Origin: Boesenbergia rotunda
Taxonomy: Eukaryota > Streptophyta > Magnoliopsida > Zingiberales > Zingiberaceae
Length of the DNA stretch: 64,000 bases
Reading direction: 5' to 3'
Assembly (NCBI GenBank): GCA_024364735.1
Contig: JAGFNQ010005204.1
Span: forward strand, 1 to 64,000
The translations under genes and the position numbers were made by a program. The notes below the pieces were generated by a model. The model did no database searches and was not told the DNA's origin. It was given only the letters and a program-made list of their open reading frames with translations. Numbering within the stretch: position 1 is the first letter of the stretch; every line of letters begins with the position of its first letter. Of the stretch, positions 47,653-59,900 are shown piece by piece.

Positions 47653-47880
47653 GGCTGCGTTTGGTTAGGGGTAATGTAATATAGTTTGTAATGTAATTGA
47701 GCCTGTAACGTAATCCAGATTACATATTGTTGACCTTGTAATCCAGATTATAACATTTTTACTAACTTTTGTAATGTAGATTATATTACATTACAGTTTT
47801 AAAATTCTACCAAAATAATTAATCTTGTAATATAATCCTGATTAAATTACAAAACTGATTATATCTTACCAAACATAGTC
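47653..47880. mobile_element. Tourist/PIF-Harbinger-like MITE
   Basis: This 228-bp element has diverged terminal inverted repeats (GGCTGCGTTTGGTTA at the left; the right end reads GACTATGTTTGGTAA on minus) and no coding capacity. It contains internal inverted TGTAATCCAGATTACA-like motifs. It is flanked by the 3-bp duplication TTA (47650-47652 and 47881-47883). Terminal repeat type and TSD fit Tourist MITEs. Confidence 0.7.
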
Positions 47881-48074
47881 TTATACGAAGAGAGAGATAT
47901 GTATATCTCCGGAATTAATTTGACCAAGAGTTAAAAAAAATATTTTGATAAGTAAAAATTGAATAATTAAGAGCAAGGATGTGAGCTGGTTGTCTTGAAA
48001 AGGAAGAGGTCAAGAACTCAGTGGCTCCCCACCTTCCTCTCCAACCGTAGCCCAACGACCCTTCTGATCCCTTG

Positions 48075-48083
48075 TATATATAG
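48075..48083 (+). promoter_or_regulatory. TATA box of the DUF7722-like gene
   Basis: TATATATAG lies about 80 bp before the favoured ATG at 48157, and only about 37 bp before the alternative ATG at 48112. Confidence 0.5.
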
Positions 48084-48156
48084 GCACACAAGTAAAGTCG
48101 TCGAACTTGCCATGAATTGCGATTCTCCTCGTGGGGAGGGGATCAGAGACACGGCC

Positions 48157-48390
48157 ATGGAGGCCATGGCAGCAAAGCCAGGCGACGCCGGCGCCGGCTT
48201 CCACATGCCGGTGCACTACCCGCGCTACAACAAGGATGACTACGAGGCCATGCCGGAGTGGGAGCTGGACTGCTTGCTGGTGCAGTATGGACTTCCGGTT
48301 ACCGGAGACCTTGCCAACAAGAGGTGCTTTGCGATCGGTGCCTTCGTCTGGCCACCCTCCGACGCCGGCTCCAATAATGTATTGAACTGA
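48157..48390 (+). CDS. Small DUF7722-like protein
   Basis: This single-exon frame of 77 residues ends with TGA at 48390. The core reads FHMPVHYPRYNKDDYEAMPEW, then a DCLLVQYGLPV segment, GDLANKRCFAIGAFVWP. It matches my memory of the conserved block of a small plant protein family (DUF7722) of unknown function. I chose ATG 48157 because it has a strong context (GCCATGG) and suits the TATA box. ATG 48112, in the same frame, would add 15 residues. A second GCCATGG at 48166 is also possible. The C-terminal tail after the WP motif is Ser/Asn-rich and unusual. No signal peptide or membrane segment is seen. Confidence 0.7.
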   Translation: MEAMAAKPGDAGAGFHMPVHYPRYNKDDYEAMPEWELDCLLVQYGLPVTGDLANKRCFAIGAFVWPPSDAGSNNVLN

Positions 48391-48744
48391 GTGGTGTGTG
48401 TGTATAAATATTATGTATGCGATAAGAGTTGTATACGAATTTGATTGATTTTGTTCATGATCTCTTGTGTTGAATTCAGATCGAGTGAGACAATTGTTTG
48501 ATGGAATAAGATCTTTAAGGGTTGAATAGACCATTTCAACTATTAAGATTGTGCCATCTTCCAGTTTCCGACTCTTTTTATAGCTGGTTGATCTCGAAAA
48601 GGAAGGAGCGTTTTTGTCTCCAATTCAGGCTTATGTTGTCCATAGAACAAAAAGGTAGAACCATCTTAGCCAACACCTATCCCATAGGTATCCAGAGGGA
48701 GGTAAATCACGATTTTACTGGTCCGAAAAGACGCCTGGGACCGA

Positions 48745-48868
48745 GAGAATTTTTAGCCAACAGACCAGGTTTTTATCCCGTGTGCAACTGGCGACTCTCG
48801 AATCTGAAATCTCCGGAACAAGCGACCAGACGCCTTACCAACCGAGCCAGCCCGTGGGGGCCTTATGT
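48745..48868 (-). repeat. tRNA-derived SINE-like repeat 1
   Basis: On minus, GGCTCGGTTGGT (48837-48848) resembles a pol III A box and GATTCGAG near 48800 a degenerate B box, at tRNA-like spacing. It carries no tRNA cloverleaf that I can fold fully. Confidence 0.45.
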
Positions 48869-49041
48869 TGTCCATAGAAAAAAAAATGATTAACGAGGTT
48901 TTTCCAACCAACCTCGGACGACTGGCCCGGCCACACGAAAATTTCCCACCGACCGCTAGGTAAATCGGGAAGCGCTCGCAGTGAACAGTCTAGAAGCCCA
49001 ATGTCCCAGAGCTCGCGCCCCATTTAGAAAAAAATTCTTAC

Positions 49042-49175
49042 AAATACGCCATAATTAGGGATCAGAGGCCCCATTTGGAAAAAAAAATTCTTACAAATAC
49101 GCCATAATTAGGGATCGAACCGCGGATGCCTAGAATAACGACTAGTCGCTCTACCGCTGTATCATAGCCCCGGTG
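49042..49175 (-). repeat. tRNA-derived SINE-like repeat 2
   Basis: On minus it opens GGGGCTATGATACAGCGGTAGAGCG (A-box-like) and contains GGTTCGATCC (49112-49121), a perfect B box, at the right distance. It is followed by a T-rich tail. This is the structure of a tRNA-derived SINE head or a tRNA pseudogene. Confidence 0.6.
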
Positions 49176-49638
49176 GCCTTATGTTGTCCATAGAGCTCAG
49201 TAGAAGGCAACATGGACAAAGTATCGAAGTATTTTTTTCTCTAAATCAAACAGATCATTCCTTAGATTTCGTCAATATTTGGCCAAAGAGAAACAAATTA
49301 AGCCTTCATAGTGCACGTACAGAAGCAGTTCCATGATTATGAATGGCAACAATGTTTCCGTCAACAAAATCAGCTCATCGCCTTTCCGTATACGATCAAA
49401 TCGAGCTATAATGCAACAACAAAGCAAAGCAAAAGCATCAAACCAATGCACACAATTTATGCCATCGAGTATATTTTCCGACAAAACTGGGAACATCTTA
49501 TTCTATTTCACGATGGTATGGTAAGAAGACAACCATTGATGGCCAAGTTAGCGAGTTTGAGGAAAGCGATTCTTTGTCCTGCTAGCAACCTTCGATGATC
49601 CATGAGCATCGACTTGCATATCGGGCATTCTTACTTTT

Positions 49639-52600
49639 TCACGAGTCCGTGTTCCTTTGATGTAAAATGTATTTGACAACTTCGTAGAAGGAAACTACGA
49701 TGCCGACCGAAGGACCTGCTCGACCGACACGCGGGACTACACCAGTAAAGAGACCTTTCAGACCTCCGGTCCTGCATACATTGAAGAAGGTCATTCAATT
49801 TGACAGTTTCTTATTCAAGTATCGATGAAGTGATGAAGTCAAGTGGTGATTATTTCTATATGCAAACATTTCTCAAGGAACAATGAATAAGAGATGTACC
49901 TCCAAACCTCTACCAATGTCTGTCTCGTCGTCATATTTAGAGCCCTTGATGGATCCTTCTGAAATGCAAATCAGGAATGAAAGTGAATTAGCATGAATAC
50001 CGATCGAGAGGCATTTTGTGTAACTCCGGTAAAAAAATCGCTATCATTTATAAAGATCGGAAGGGATTCTGAGACCAAACCTCGATTTGCCTCCGTGTTT
50101 TTGCGACATCGAGAGGGCATGTGGCGAAAGCAGCAATACTCCCAGCTGCAAAACCAGCTGAGAAGTTTGCCCCTAAAACACTAGCAGCATTACCTTCATC
50201 ACCTACTAGTGAAAGTAATCTTCGACGAATCTATATAATGAAACAAGTGCAAAGCATAAAACAACCTAAACAACCTGCAAACTCATAAACTCCGTACAAG
50301 AAGTGGTGCACGATTATTGCTGATAGAACATACTGGCTCAAGAGTCGGCCAACATATGGCGGAAAAGGGAACGTCGCGGGCTAGTTGCGCTCCCATACCT
50401 GTCCACAGGACGCGATATCCTCGCACTGTTTGCAGAAATATGAAAGGCTTGATCAATCGTCTTGCAGTTTCGTAATTAAGATTGATCGAACAAAACAAGA
50501 CAACAGAAATATCCAATAAGCTATTATCATAAGTACAAATGCATGACAAGAACAAAAGGACAACTCGGTATACGAAGCTCCTGTCCATGCGATATCCCAG
50601 GGAAGGTTCGGACTACCTTAGGTCTATTGTATCCAATCTTATCCAGCATTGCATGAGGTTGGTTTCACAACTCGACCATGATCTCCAGGTCACATGACAA
50701 CAACTTTACCGTTGCGTCAAGGCTCCTCTTCGCGCGACAACAATAGGACACTAAAAAAGTTTATTCATCCCTAAGATTAAAAGCTAACTTTTAAAGGGTT
50801 TAATTTCTCTATAAAAATTATAAAAAACTTTTAACAAATCTTCAAAATTAAAGAACGTCTCAAATTTTCACATTCTAAAATTTTTAAGTAAATTTGTAAA
50901 TAAATCTGCAAATCTCAAATTGAGTCAACCGGATTATACAAGTATCATGGTTTCCTGATGAGAGTTAAACAGCAATTGAGTACGAGAATCTATCAACTTA
51001 CAGTTATGGTTGTCATTTGTACCAACAGAAGATAGAACTCCGACTAGTGTTTTCCAAATTCCAGGGGGTTTCACTCCCGGTCTCAATTCCTTGTATGCCT
51101 GATGTCACAACAATAGACTTTAATTTTTCATATCTCTGACTTGACTTTGAGGTATAGAAAGCAGGTGGAGGAAAGATCAACCGGTGAAGACTTAATCTTA
51201 GTTGATTCATAGCTAATCGGTAAACAAATTCAATGAAAACACTCTAATTCAAGCTATAAAGAAAGAACCACATGAATAAATGGCTGCATTTGTACGTAAA
51301 TTGCACATTGATATTCGACAGTTTGTCTTTAATAAAATGTTACAAAGCCCCGTAAGAAGACTTCTTCCTAGCAATAAATACATATGTAATAAATTATGTT
51401 GATCAATAAGCACGAACGTTAACCATCCAATAACAAGGTTAAAAGTTAGAACTACGAAGAATGCATAGAGACGGGCTAAGAACTATGGTAATCAAACATC
51501 AATATATAATAATAATAAGAAGAATAAGTAGAATTAAGAGAGTTTGATAGGTTTAACATTCAGAGGAAACGAAAAAAATTTATAGTTTAAAGAATTCAAC
51601 TAATTATAGCGATAGGTATAAAAGTCAAGGGAGATGGGGAAAATGTTAAATATGAAACAAAAACATTTGATTAGAATATTTCTAGTGATATAACTTGGCA
51701 TAAATCTCGATGGAGTGTAAGATGGATTTGGATAGCACAAAATAGTTGGGTTGATATGATATTTTTCTTAATTTCATAAAGCATTAGATTTAATATAGTG
51801 AATCAACCAACTAAAGTATACGATTTACCTGCATGCGTGTTCTTGCGAGCTCAATTGGTGAACAAGAAATACATGCTAATGAGCGCGCAAGCGTGCCGGC
51901 AAATAAAGGGACATAAGGTGTTAAAATTGGTGCATTGCGGACAGTGAACCCCTCAATCCAATTGCGGAATATGTCGTAGCATGGTAAGTATATTCCTACC
52001 TACAAGCAAAGTCCAATCAGGAAAGTATTACACATAAATCCACGTAGAAAATTATCTTACCTATGTAGGAAATAATAATAACTTACGATTAATTTAGTAG
52101 AAAAAAGCAACGTCTCAACAAATTTCATGATGCACAAACTTCAAGTTTCAATATTTAATTAAATAGAAAGCCAATTATACTTTCTTTGATGAATTTGAAT
52201 GCTTTGTGACTTTTAAGTCTCTAAGGATTGAGGTCGTACTCCACTACAAAATGGTCTATATCAAAACTTGCAAGTGTCATTCAATCTAGCCTGTGCTTTC
52301 ACTTTTAATAAATTTGACTCGCCTTCAACTTTATAAGAGACGAACATGTAGTCAGCATATTCATAAGATGCCCAACCTCAGGACAACATGTAGGCACGTA
52401 CTCATGGAGCTAACACAAATAATGATTTAGTTGCATTGCTAAGAGTGCATTGTAAAATGGTGCTCGGTAACACAAATGAAATAGTTGGAAGTACATGATT
52501 AGATATTTTAGAAATCAAAATTTGAGCTAAGTTTGTTACAAATCAAAATATCATGTTGATTTACCCAAAACTACCACGCTACTAGATTGCATAGCTCTAG

Positions 52601-54547
52601 CTAATTGTATATTGACAATGATATATGTTGGTTATAATGGTGGAAGCTCATATAACAAACTTGTTACAGATCAAAATTTAAGCTAGATTCGTCAAAACCG
52701 TCAAAAATACATGCCATATCTAAAAACTATGATCGAGAAATTATCCAACAGCACCAACATAGAAACTATTGCACAATGCATAATTGGTTAACTGCAAATA
52801 AAGTTCAAAACTGAATGTTTATTTGACAAATTTTCAAACAAAAAATAAATAAAAAATCTAATAGTTAAGTAGTGTGAGCTAAAATCAATTTAAATTTTAA
52901 ACATCCATGTTGGATGCCCAGAAGATCGGAGACAATTAAGCAAGTATAGTATGAAGGTAAGTTCAAAAAATAAAAGTAGATCATATATTTAGAGGGTAAT
53001 TCTCTTATAATAAGAAAGTAAAAGTAAAAAAGAATACACAATATAATCAAAGACATCTATGCTGCTGTTTTGGAAAAGTGATTGGAAACTCACAGTTGGT
53101 ACAGCCAATGCTAAACTTGCATTCGTACCCGTCCACAATCTAGCAAAGCCTTCCTGTTGTTTTTAAAAGTAGATAGAATGGCATAATGGGGATGATTTGC
53201 AAAGAAATGATTATATTTGTGTCAATTAAGTGTACTTACCTGCCTAACAACTTTATTGATGACATCCATTGTTCCCTTGTACTGGAAGCAATCAGGAGGA
53301 CAAACTGATTCAGTGCCAAATATTGCAGCCCGGGTGCAGGATGGGGAGCATCTTAAATCTGAAAACATCTGAGTACATTATCAAATTAATGTCAGCCATG
53401 AGACATCAGAAGATTAAGACAAACACAGTATTGTAAAAGATGTTAATAGTCAGCAGAGAGATGCATTCAAGAAAATCAAAAACAAAACAGAAAATGCCTA
53501 TTAGCAATTCTATCCTGAAAAGAAAATCTATTAGAATTTTCTCTTGTGAAAATGCCAATGTTTAGCATAAAGGCCGATATCACAGCGAAATGATATTAAA
53601 CCAGGAACTGCCCAATGCATTATAATGGAGTTTTCAATAGTAGAAAATTTGATAACCAGATTACATCAGCCGATATCCTAAGCTCAGGCATCTCTTGGAG
53701 TTACAAAGTATCAGACCATATAGATGAATGAATTAAACAGAAATGCTCAATACAACTAATTATCAAATGATCCGTGGGACCAATTAAGGTTTGAGGTATC
53801 AACTAGAGCAGAGTTAGCACATCTTAGTAAGTATTAGCCTATTAATGGAAAAGAACAGATGTAAGTATTAGCATTAAGTTGAATGATAAATCAAAATTTG
53901 ACAATGAAGACTCAGATAGTGGCATAGTAAAACAGGCAACACCATACTGTGCTCGGACCAAGCGACGCAAAGCGCCTTTCATACTGATGCTGCATAGGGT
54001 AATATGAAACTCCAGCTGCCTGCGCCTGCAACCTTGTCTGCGTTTACAAAACAAGAAGCTTTTAATGACACCAAAAAAATCGGAAGGAAAGAACCAATTT
54101 TGATTCCACCAGAAACTCAATTGGAAACGACCGGAAAATAAGCAGCACAAAAAGAAGAATCAAGAATCGATGCGCCGAACCAAGAGCATTGGAAAAAACA
54201 CATATGGCACAGACGACAAAGCCAAGGAGCGAGCAAAAACGAAGAAACGAAAAACGCAAGATGACAAAAATAAACGAACGAAGTCAAAATCTCACCTTTG
54301 CGACGTCGAGGGGATTTACAAGGACAGCGGAAATCACGGCGGCACCCGCGGCGGAGAGCGCCCTCTCCCCGAACCCCGTCTGGGTGTCGGACGAAGCGGA
54401 GCCGAGACGAGAAGCGGAGGGAGACTGCGGGGACGAAGTGGAGTAGGAGTCCGACTTCGGTGCATTTGCGGACGACGCGCCGTCGAACTCGACCCTGGCG
54501 GCGGCAGGCATCCACTTCGGCAACCCGCTTCTCGAACAGCCTACCAT
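49639..54547 (-). CDS. MTM1: Mitochondrial carrier, MTM1 / SLC25A39-40 type (10 exons)
   Basis: Ten exons, all GT-AG and phase-consistent: 54547-54296, 54037-53948, 53368-53240, 53153-53094, 51999-51829, 51098-51002, 50425-50334, 50230-50081, 49958-49900, 49771-49639, giving 410 residues. The three carrier signatures are present: PLDVAKTR (about residue 80, split by intron 1), PIELARTR (about 225) and PLDVAKTR (about 336). Also seen are LWTGT, LWTGMG and GLFTGV after the odd helices. A matrix-loop insertion carries two C-x3-C pairs (CSPSC, CPPDC; exon 3), typical of this subfamily. In the inner mitochondrial membrane, relatives are linked to manganese delivery to MnSOD (yeast, plant MTM1) and glutathione import (mammalian SLC25A39). 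No lesion was found. Confidence 0.93.
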
Positions 54548-54557
54548 TTCCAAGCTC

Positions 54558-54660
54558 TCTCCGTCTCTCTCTCTCTCTCTCTGTCCCCGTTACCGGTTAC
54601 ATTTACGCTTTACGCTGTGCGTGAGAGAGGGAGGGTATTATTAAAAACCCTAAAAAAGAA
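54558..54660 (-). promoter_or_regulatory. 5' flank of the carrier gene: CT/GA microsatellite and telo-box
   Basis: A (TC)n tract at 54565-54583 (GA-rich in the transcript) lies just upstream of the ATG. AAACCCTA (54645-54652) matches the telo-box found near start sites of many plant housekeeping genes. The transcription start is not determined. Confidence 0.45.
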
Positions 54661-54699
54661 AATCATAGTAAGAAAATAACGACCGGGATTTTAATGAGA

Positions 54700-56952
54700 A
54701 AAATTACAATTCGCCCAATAATTTAGCTCTTTTCTCAAACTAAGGCTTCAAACTATTTAACGGAGGAATAATAACATAACAATTAGTCAATTCTCCTCTC
54801 GTTCAACCGATTGGAGCTGTATATTATTCAATTTTATTTTTTTAAAAAATTAATCAAGTCGAGTTAAATTGAATCTAAAAAAATAAATAATTAATAATTA
54901 TTCAAGTTTGATTTGAATTTATTTTTTATAAATTTAAATTTGATATATTTAATTTATCAAGCTAAATTTAAATTTATTTAATTGTTAATGAGTTTAATAT
55001 TATAAACTTAGTTGTTCATGAGTTAGAATTTTATCAATCAATATGATTAATAAATTTTATTTATAAATATTAACAAGTGGAATATAAACTATTCAATTTT
55101 ATTCATTTAATTAATATTTTATATATTAAACGGATTTAAATAAAGTTCTTAACAAATGAAATATTAAATTTACACAAGAGAGCTTGAACAATTCTAACTC
55201 TAACTAGGCTTTTTAATTATTTTTAAAATCTAAGGTACTTCAAAATAATATAATAAATTTTGAGGGGTGTAATGAAATTTGAGCGCACTAAAATGCAGGC
55301 GGAGATCACGCCACGTGGATTAATTTCATAACAATGGCCCCACTTTGCCCACCTGTAAATTAATGAAATTTCAGGTGGGCCCCGTCGTGGATTTCGAACG
55401 TAAGAATATCAAATTACGTCAACCTACCTAATAATGTTTTTTTATTAATAATTTTAAAAATTTTCAATATTTTTGGCTCATTAAATTTGGAACAATCATA
55501 AAACGAAAATATACAAATCTGCAATTTATTAATTTCCAAAGTAAACCTTTCTTTCAAACGCTGCATTTCCCCCTATTTTCTCTTGATTTAATTTATTTCA
55601 TTATTAGTACAATTCGATACAAGAAGTTCCCATCAATATAATATAAATTAGATCATCTATTATCCGTAGTCTATTTTTGTGATAATAAATACTAATTTAA
55701 ATAATATTAGTTCTCTTTAAAATTTAACTTGGTAGATCACTTCTTATAAAATATAAAATAAAATTATGTATAATAAACTCAATATGATTTAACTCTTTTC
55801 TGAGACCCAAACTAAGGGAAGCTTCAAATAGTTCTTGGCTCCGTTTGGGAATTTCAAAAGGTAATTCTCAAATCAAGAATATAAGTGCTTTTGGTTCAAA
55901 TTATCTTATATAATTTTAATTATGTAATTATCAAGTAATCGCATAATCAATATTATAGAGAATAAAGTTGTTTGATTCAATTTAGATGATAAAAAAATCT
56001 TTTTGTTTGGAGTTAATATCTATAACATAATATAATATTTTATCATATTTATTTATTTGTTTAGATAATTTTATTAAATTTTAAATTAAATTTATTTAAT
56101 TTTTCTCTATTTAATTTATTAAAATTTTAAATTAAAAAAACATTCGCCGGCGAACCGATATCGGCGTCGACGTAGGCAGCCGGTGTCCAACGCAGGTGGC
56201 CGGTTGTCGGCGCCAATCGACGGCGATCGACGCCAATAGCTAGTCGTCGCCTATCGGCACCGATCGCTACCGATCGTCGGTCATCGACGTCGATCGCCAG
56301 TCGTCGATAACGAATAATGCCTTTGCAATTTAATAAATTGTAATGATTATTTTTGTATTAAATGTAAATATTGAAAGATAATTTTGGAAAGATAAATTTT
56401 ATAACTCCGGAATCAAGAAAAACCTTACTTTCCTAAGGTTTTTCCGATTCCGGGTTGCATATCTTTTTTGCACACCTGTCGGACATGGATCATTACTTGA
56501 GAATCGTTGATTATCTAAACTAAATAAGACCTTAAATGGATAACCAAAATTATTAAGGATACCCTCTAATTAAACGCACCCTTAGGGTTTACTCAGCACA
56601 GACCATGACTATGGTCTCGGTTTGCAAGTTTACAGAGGAGCACACTCAACTTGAACCACCCATTTGGGACTTGCCGGACAAGGACCATAGCATGCCGGAC
56701 CATGAGAAGTTCAACCCTAATCCCTACCCAAATCACAGCCACAGTTGCAGAATGATGCCTTGAAGCAAAGAGAGAGAGAGAAAAAAGAGCTCATGGTTAG
56801 GGTAACAACTTTGAGATAAATCTTACATGAGTTCTTGTCATCCATCAGCAGTTGGGATTTCGAAAAGCTTCCAACATGGTAGTTACATGGATTCTCTCAC
56901 AAGTCTAAAACAAAAAACAAAAGAAGAGAAGAAAGAAGATTATACAGGATCA
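54700..56952. other. Intergenic DNA between the two minus-strand host genes
   Basis: Mostly AT-rich, no gene. 55847-56540 begins GGCTCCGTTTGGGAATT and contains a GC-rich, GATCG/CGTCG-repetitive island (56146-56310) inside AT-rich DNA. It resembles a non-autonomous DNA transposon but lacks clean ends. 56570-56950 probably includes the 3' UTR of the bZIP gene. Confidence 0.45.
55311..55382. promoter_or_regulatory. G-box, inverted repeat and GGGCCC site upstream of the carrier gene
   Basis: CCACGTGG (55311-55318) is a perfect G-box. 55347-55380 is an inverted repeat with nine-base arms GCCCACCTG/CAGGTGGGC, a one-base bulge and five more A/T pairs. TGGGCC (55376-55381) matches the site II element common in promoters of nuclear genes for mitochondrial proteins. 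All lie 0.77-0.84 kb upstream of the carrier ATG, so a role is possible but not shown. Confidence 0.4.
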
Positions 56953-59900
56953 CTATAATCCCTTATCGCTCATAGTCACCGGATTCATGCTCAATACAGT
57001 TTCAGCAACATCTGTTGTTGGACTAGTGTCGAGAAACTCCTGAAGCTTGCCATTTGGGTCGCCGGTGCTTCCAGCTTCTAGATTTTCACTCGGGTTAGTC
57101 GAGTTTGGTTTGTCGATCATCGACAGTAAGTTTGCTGCGACAATTGATGGTGCACCTTCAGTCTCCACACTAGGTTGAGATGATTCCTCTGGGTGGATCG
57201 ATAGGAGATTCTTCAGTTTTTCCTGCACATAACATTCAACAATTATGGTTCATCTGTTTGTTTGCCGAAACAATGATCGATACAATGCAGTTTTATTGCA
57301 CTAAGCAAGCAACAAAGGATACCAATAGAGCTGAATTCTCTGCTCGCAATGCGTCAGAGCTTGAGATTAGTCGGCTAATTTCAGATCGGAGATTTGTGTT
57401 TTCAGCAACTAGGGTATCAACTTTCTTGGCAAGTCCCTCATTTTCAACCTGGAATGTGAAAGAACTGAAACTTCAGCTGCAAGAGAAAAATGACAAGAAA
57501 TGTGGTGCAGTTCTAAGATTAGGGATCAATTTACAAACTTCATCTTAAATAATTTCTACAAATTGTTAAAAGTTTGTTATAGCTTTAGAGAAAAAAATAT
57601 GCTTTCTTAGTTGGACAACTTGTTCTTATTCAAGAATTTAATAATATTATGGGATCCTAACCGTAGATTCAAAATGAGACTATGTCGGTCTAACAAAAAG
57701 TTTATTTTTTTCTCAAAAATTACAACTGACTTCAAAACATTTTTAACGACCCATAGAAATTAAAAACATATAGAATCTTTAAACTTTAAACTTTAAAATT
57801 TAAAATGAGATTTCTTAATTGATCCACAAATTTCGAACTCAGTCAAAGAAATTATGGCAGCTATGATATCGGTGAAAAGTCAAGACTTAAAAATACCTGT
57901 TTTCTCATCCTTGATCTTCTGGCAGACTCTCTATTAGACTGTTTCCTTTTCTCCCGTTTCAGTGCCCGGTCGTCCTGAAAAAATGAAACTCCTCAGACTT
58001 AGCAGAAAATCAAGCAACTTCAGGAAAATTAACACTTAAACATATTAATGCGGAAGGTGAACAACAAATGCAAGGCCGATCATTCGTTTCTGTAAGTTTT
58101 AGTAGCAATTCCAAGGACGGAAGTACAAGACGAGCTGGGACGGAGATTGAACCTGCATCCATAGCTCAGAAGGTACACCAGTACAACCAGGCATCATGGG
58201 AATTGTTGTTGAAGGGACAGGGTTGTCAGTACTTTTCATTACCGATACTTGTGCTGGACAAGGAGAAGATTTATTCCTCACTCGATTTCCTGAGATATCT
58301 GTAGGTGTTGCAGAAACTCCTAAAGAGACTTTCAGTGACGAACATTTCACCCCACCATTAGCAGGATTGATGTCTGAGTCAATTTTTCTTTCATCTGTAA
58401 TAGGAAAACATCTATAATGATTTCAAAGTAATTTCACATGACAAAATATTAATCACTTAAAATAATAGGCTCCAAAGATGGGAGACAAACAAATATTTCA
58501 AATTCATTGACAATGGGAAATAGAACAAGTTCAAAAAAATTAGAAGACTGTTGCCTAATTTAGAAAGTAGACATAATAATGCAGTGATACCTGATGATGG
58601 TTTATCTACTAAGCCAACCTTTTGTTGGTCGCTAGATCCCTAGAACAAGACAGAATATTCTGAATAATATTGGAAGTGATGTAATTTCAAGAAAGTAACA
58701 AAGATATTTTTGATAGGAGAAAAGAAATGAAGAGGGCAAAGGGCATTACTCCTGTCGAATTACTCCCATCACTTCCATTACTAGACCCATCTGCACTATT
58801 ATATCCGCTAAATGTATAAAAAAAAATTTTAAGACATCTAATCAAAGTAAACCTACTGACGAATTTCAGCAATTAATAATTTGTGTATCTATAGATATCC
58901 AGTTGAATAAACCTTTGTGAAAGCTCATTCTGATGAGCACCTGCTGCATTGTTTGAATTTCTGTTTCCCATAGTTGCGTTAAGTTTAGTCACTAGCCCTT
59001 TGTCCTTGCTCCCTGATGATATATCAGGAGCTTCTATGCTCAAAGGGGTTCCCATCTATAAAATAGGATAAAATAAGTTTTGCAAAAAAGACCTAAGTAA
59101 AAGAATTTAAGCTTTTAATGATTTGCGGTACAAGCAAATTTAAGGGGAAAGGTGCAAGTAAATAGTGCTTACAACAACTACCTCAGTTGCTGCAGGATGC
59201 TGGGCTTGAGAACCCTGCAAATATAAGTGTCATCTTTGTTAAAAGTACTCTAACAATCAATTATCATCCATATAGTAAGTTCTATGTATATACCAGCTCT
59301 TATATATTCTAAACACTAAATGTAGTTCAAAGCCAATAAGATAGGGTGACAAGGAACAACTTACAAGAGGCATGGATGGGTGCGGATAAGCTCCATTCAG
59401 GTACATTGCAGCATATGGTGACCCAAAAGGAGGAACAACAGGCTGGGCCCATGAAAAAATTATATCAATATGATGAAAGTTAAGACAATAGTAACTTACA
59501 ATAAAAAATCATGTTATATTTTCACAAAATATGCTTTTTTCAGTTCCAATCTGAGTTCTGTGGTCTACAATGGACACTTACCGATATTTGTGAAAATCAT
59601 AGGCATATCTAATCTTGTTAGTCTTAAGAAAGTATTTTTATTGATACACCTTTTGTAGTCTACCTAATTGTACATAATAAGAATTGGGAAAGAAAACTAC
59701 TAAATCAGTAATATAGTTTCAGGATTGGTCGTTGCATTGTGAATCATGACGACTTTACAACATGAAAATATAATGTTGTTAACTTGTGGTTCAGGAGTAG
59801 TCAAATCGCACAGGGACCTGTAATCGATGAAGATTAAACAATTTGCATGGTGAGCATGATTTTTTTTTAATCGCCTCATTAATACTTGATTGGCAAACCA

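Larger units (their letters stand above)
48391..49638. other. Intergenic region with SINE-like repeats
   Basis: There is no protein gene. The phrase CCTTATGTTGTCCATAGA occurs at about 48629, 48861 and 49175, linking to tRNA-like units. A 36-bp segment (TTCTTACAAATACGCCATAATTAGGGATC) is duplicated at 49036 and 49090. 49270-49600 shows nothing recognisable and probably holds the 3' UTR of the carrier gene. Confidence 0.5.

Noticed and set aside
47995..48156. Longer N-terminus for the DUF7722-like protein
   Set aside because: The TATA box lies inside this stretch and the residues do not resemble the family. The first 160 bp are probably promoter and leader.
49036..49175. A functional tRNA gene
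   Set aside because: A- and B-box-like motifs are present, but acceptor and anticodon stems do not pair convincingly; SINE or pseudogene is more likely.
54170..54679. Plus-strand open frames overlapping exon 1 of the carrier gene
   Set aside because: They are antisense shadows of GC-rich exon 1 and the CT microsatellite; no family resemblance.
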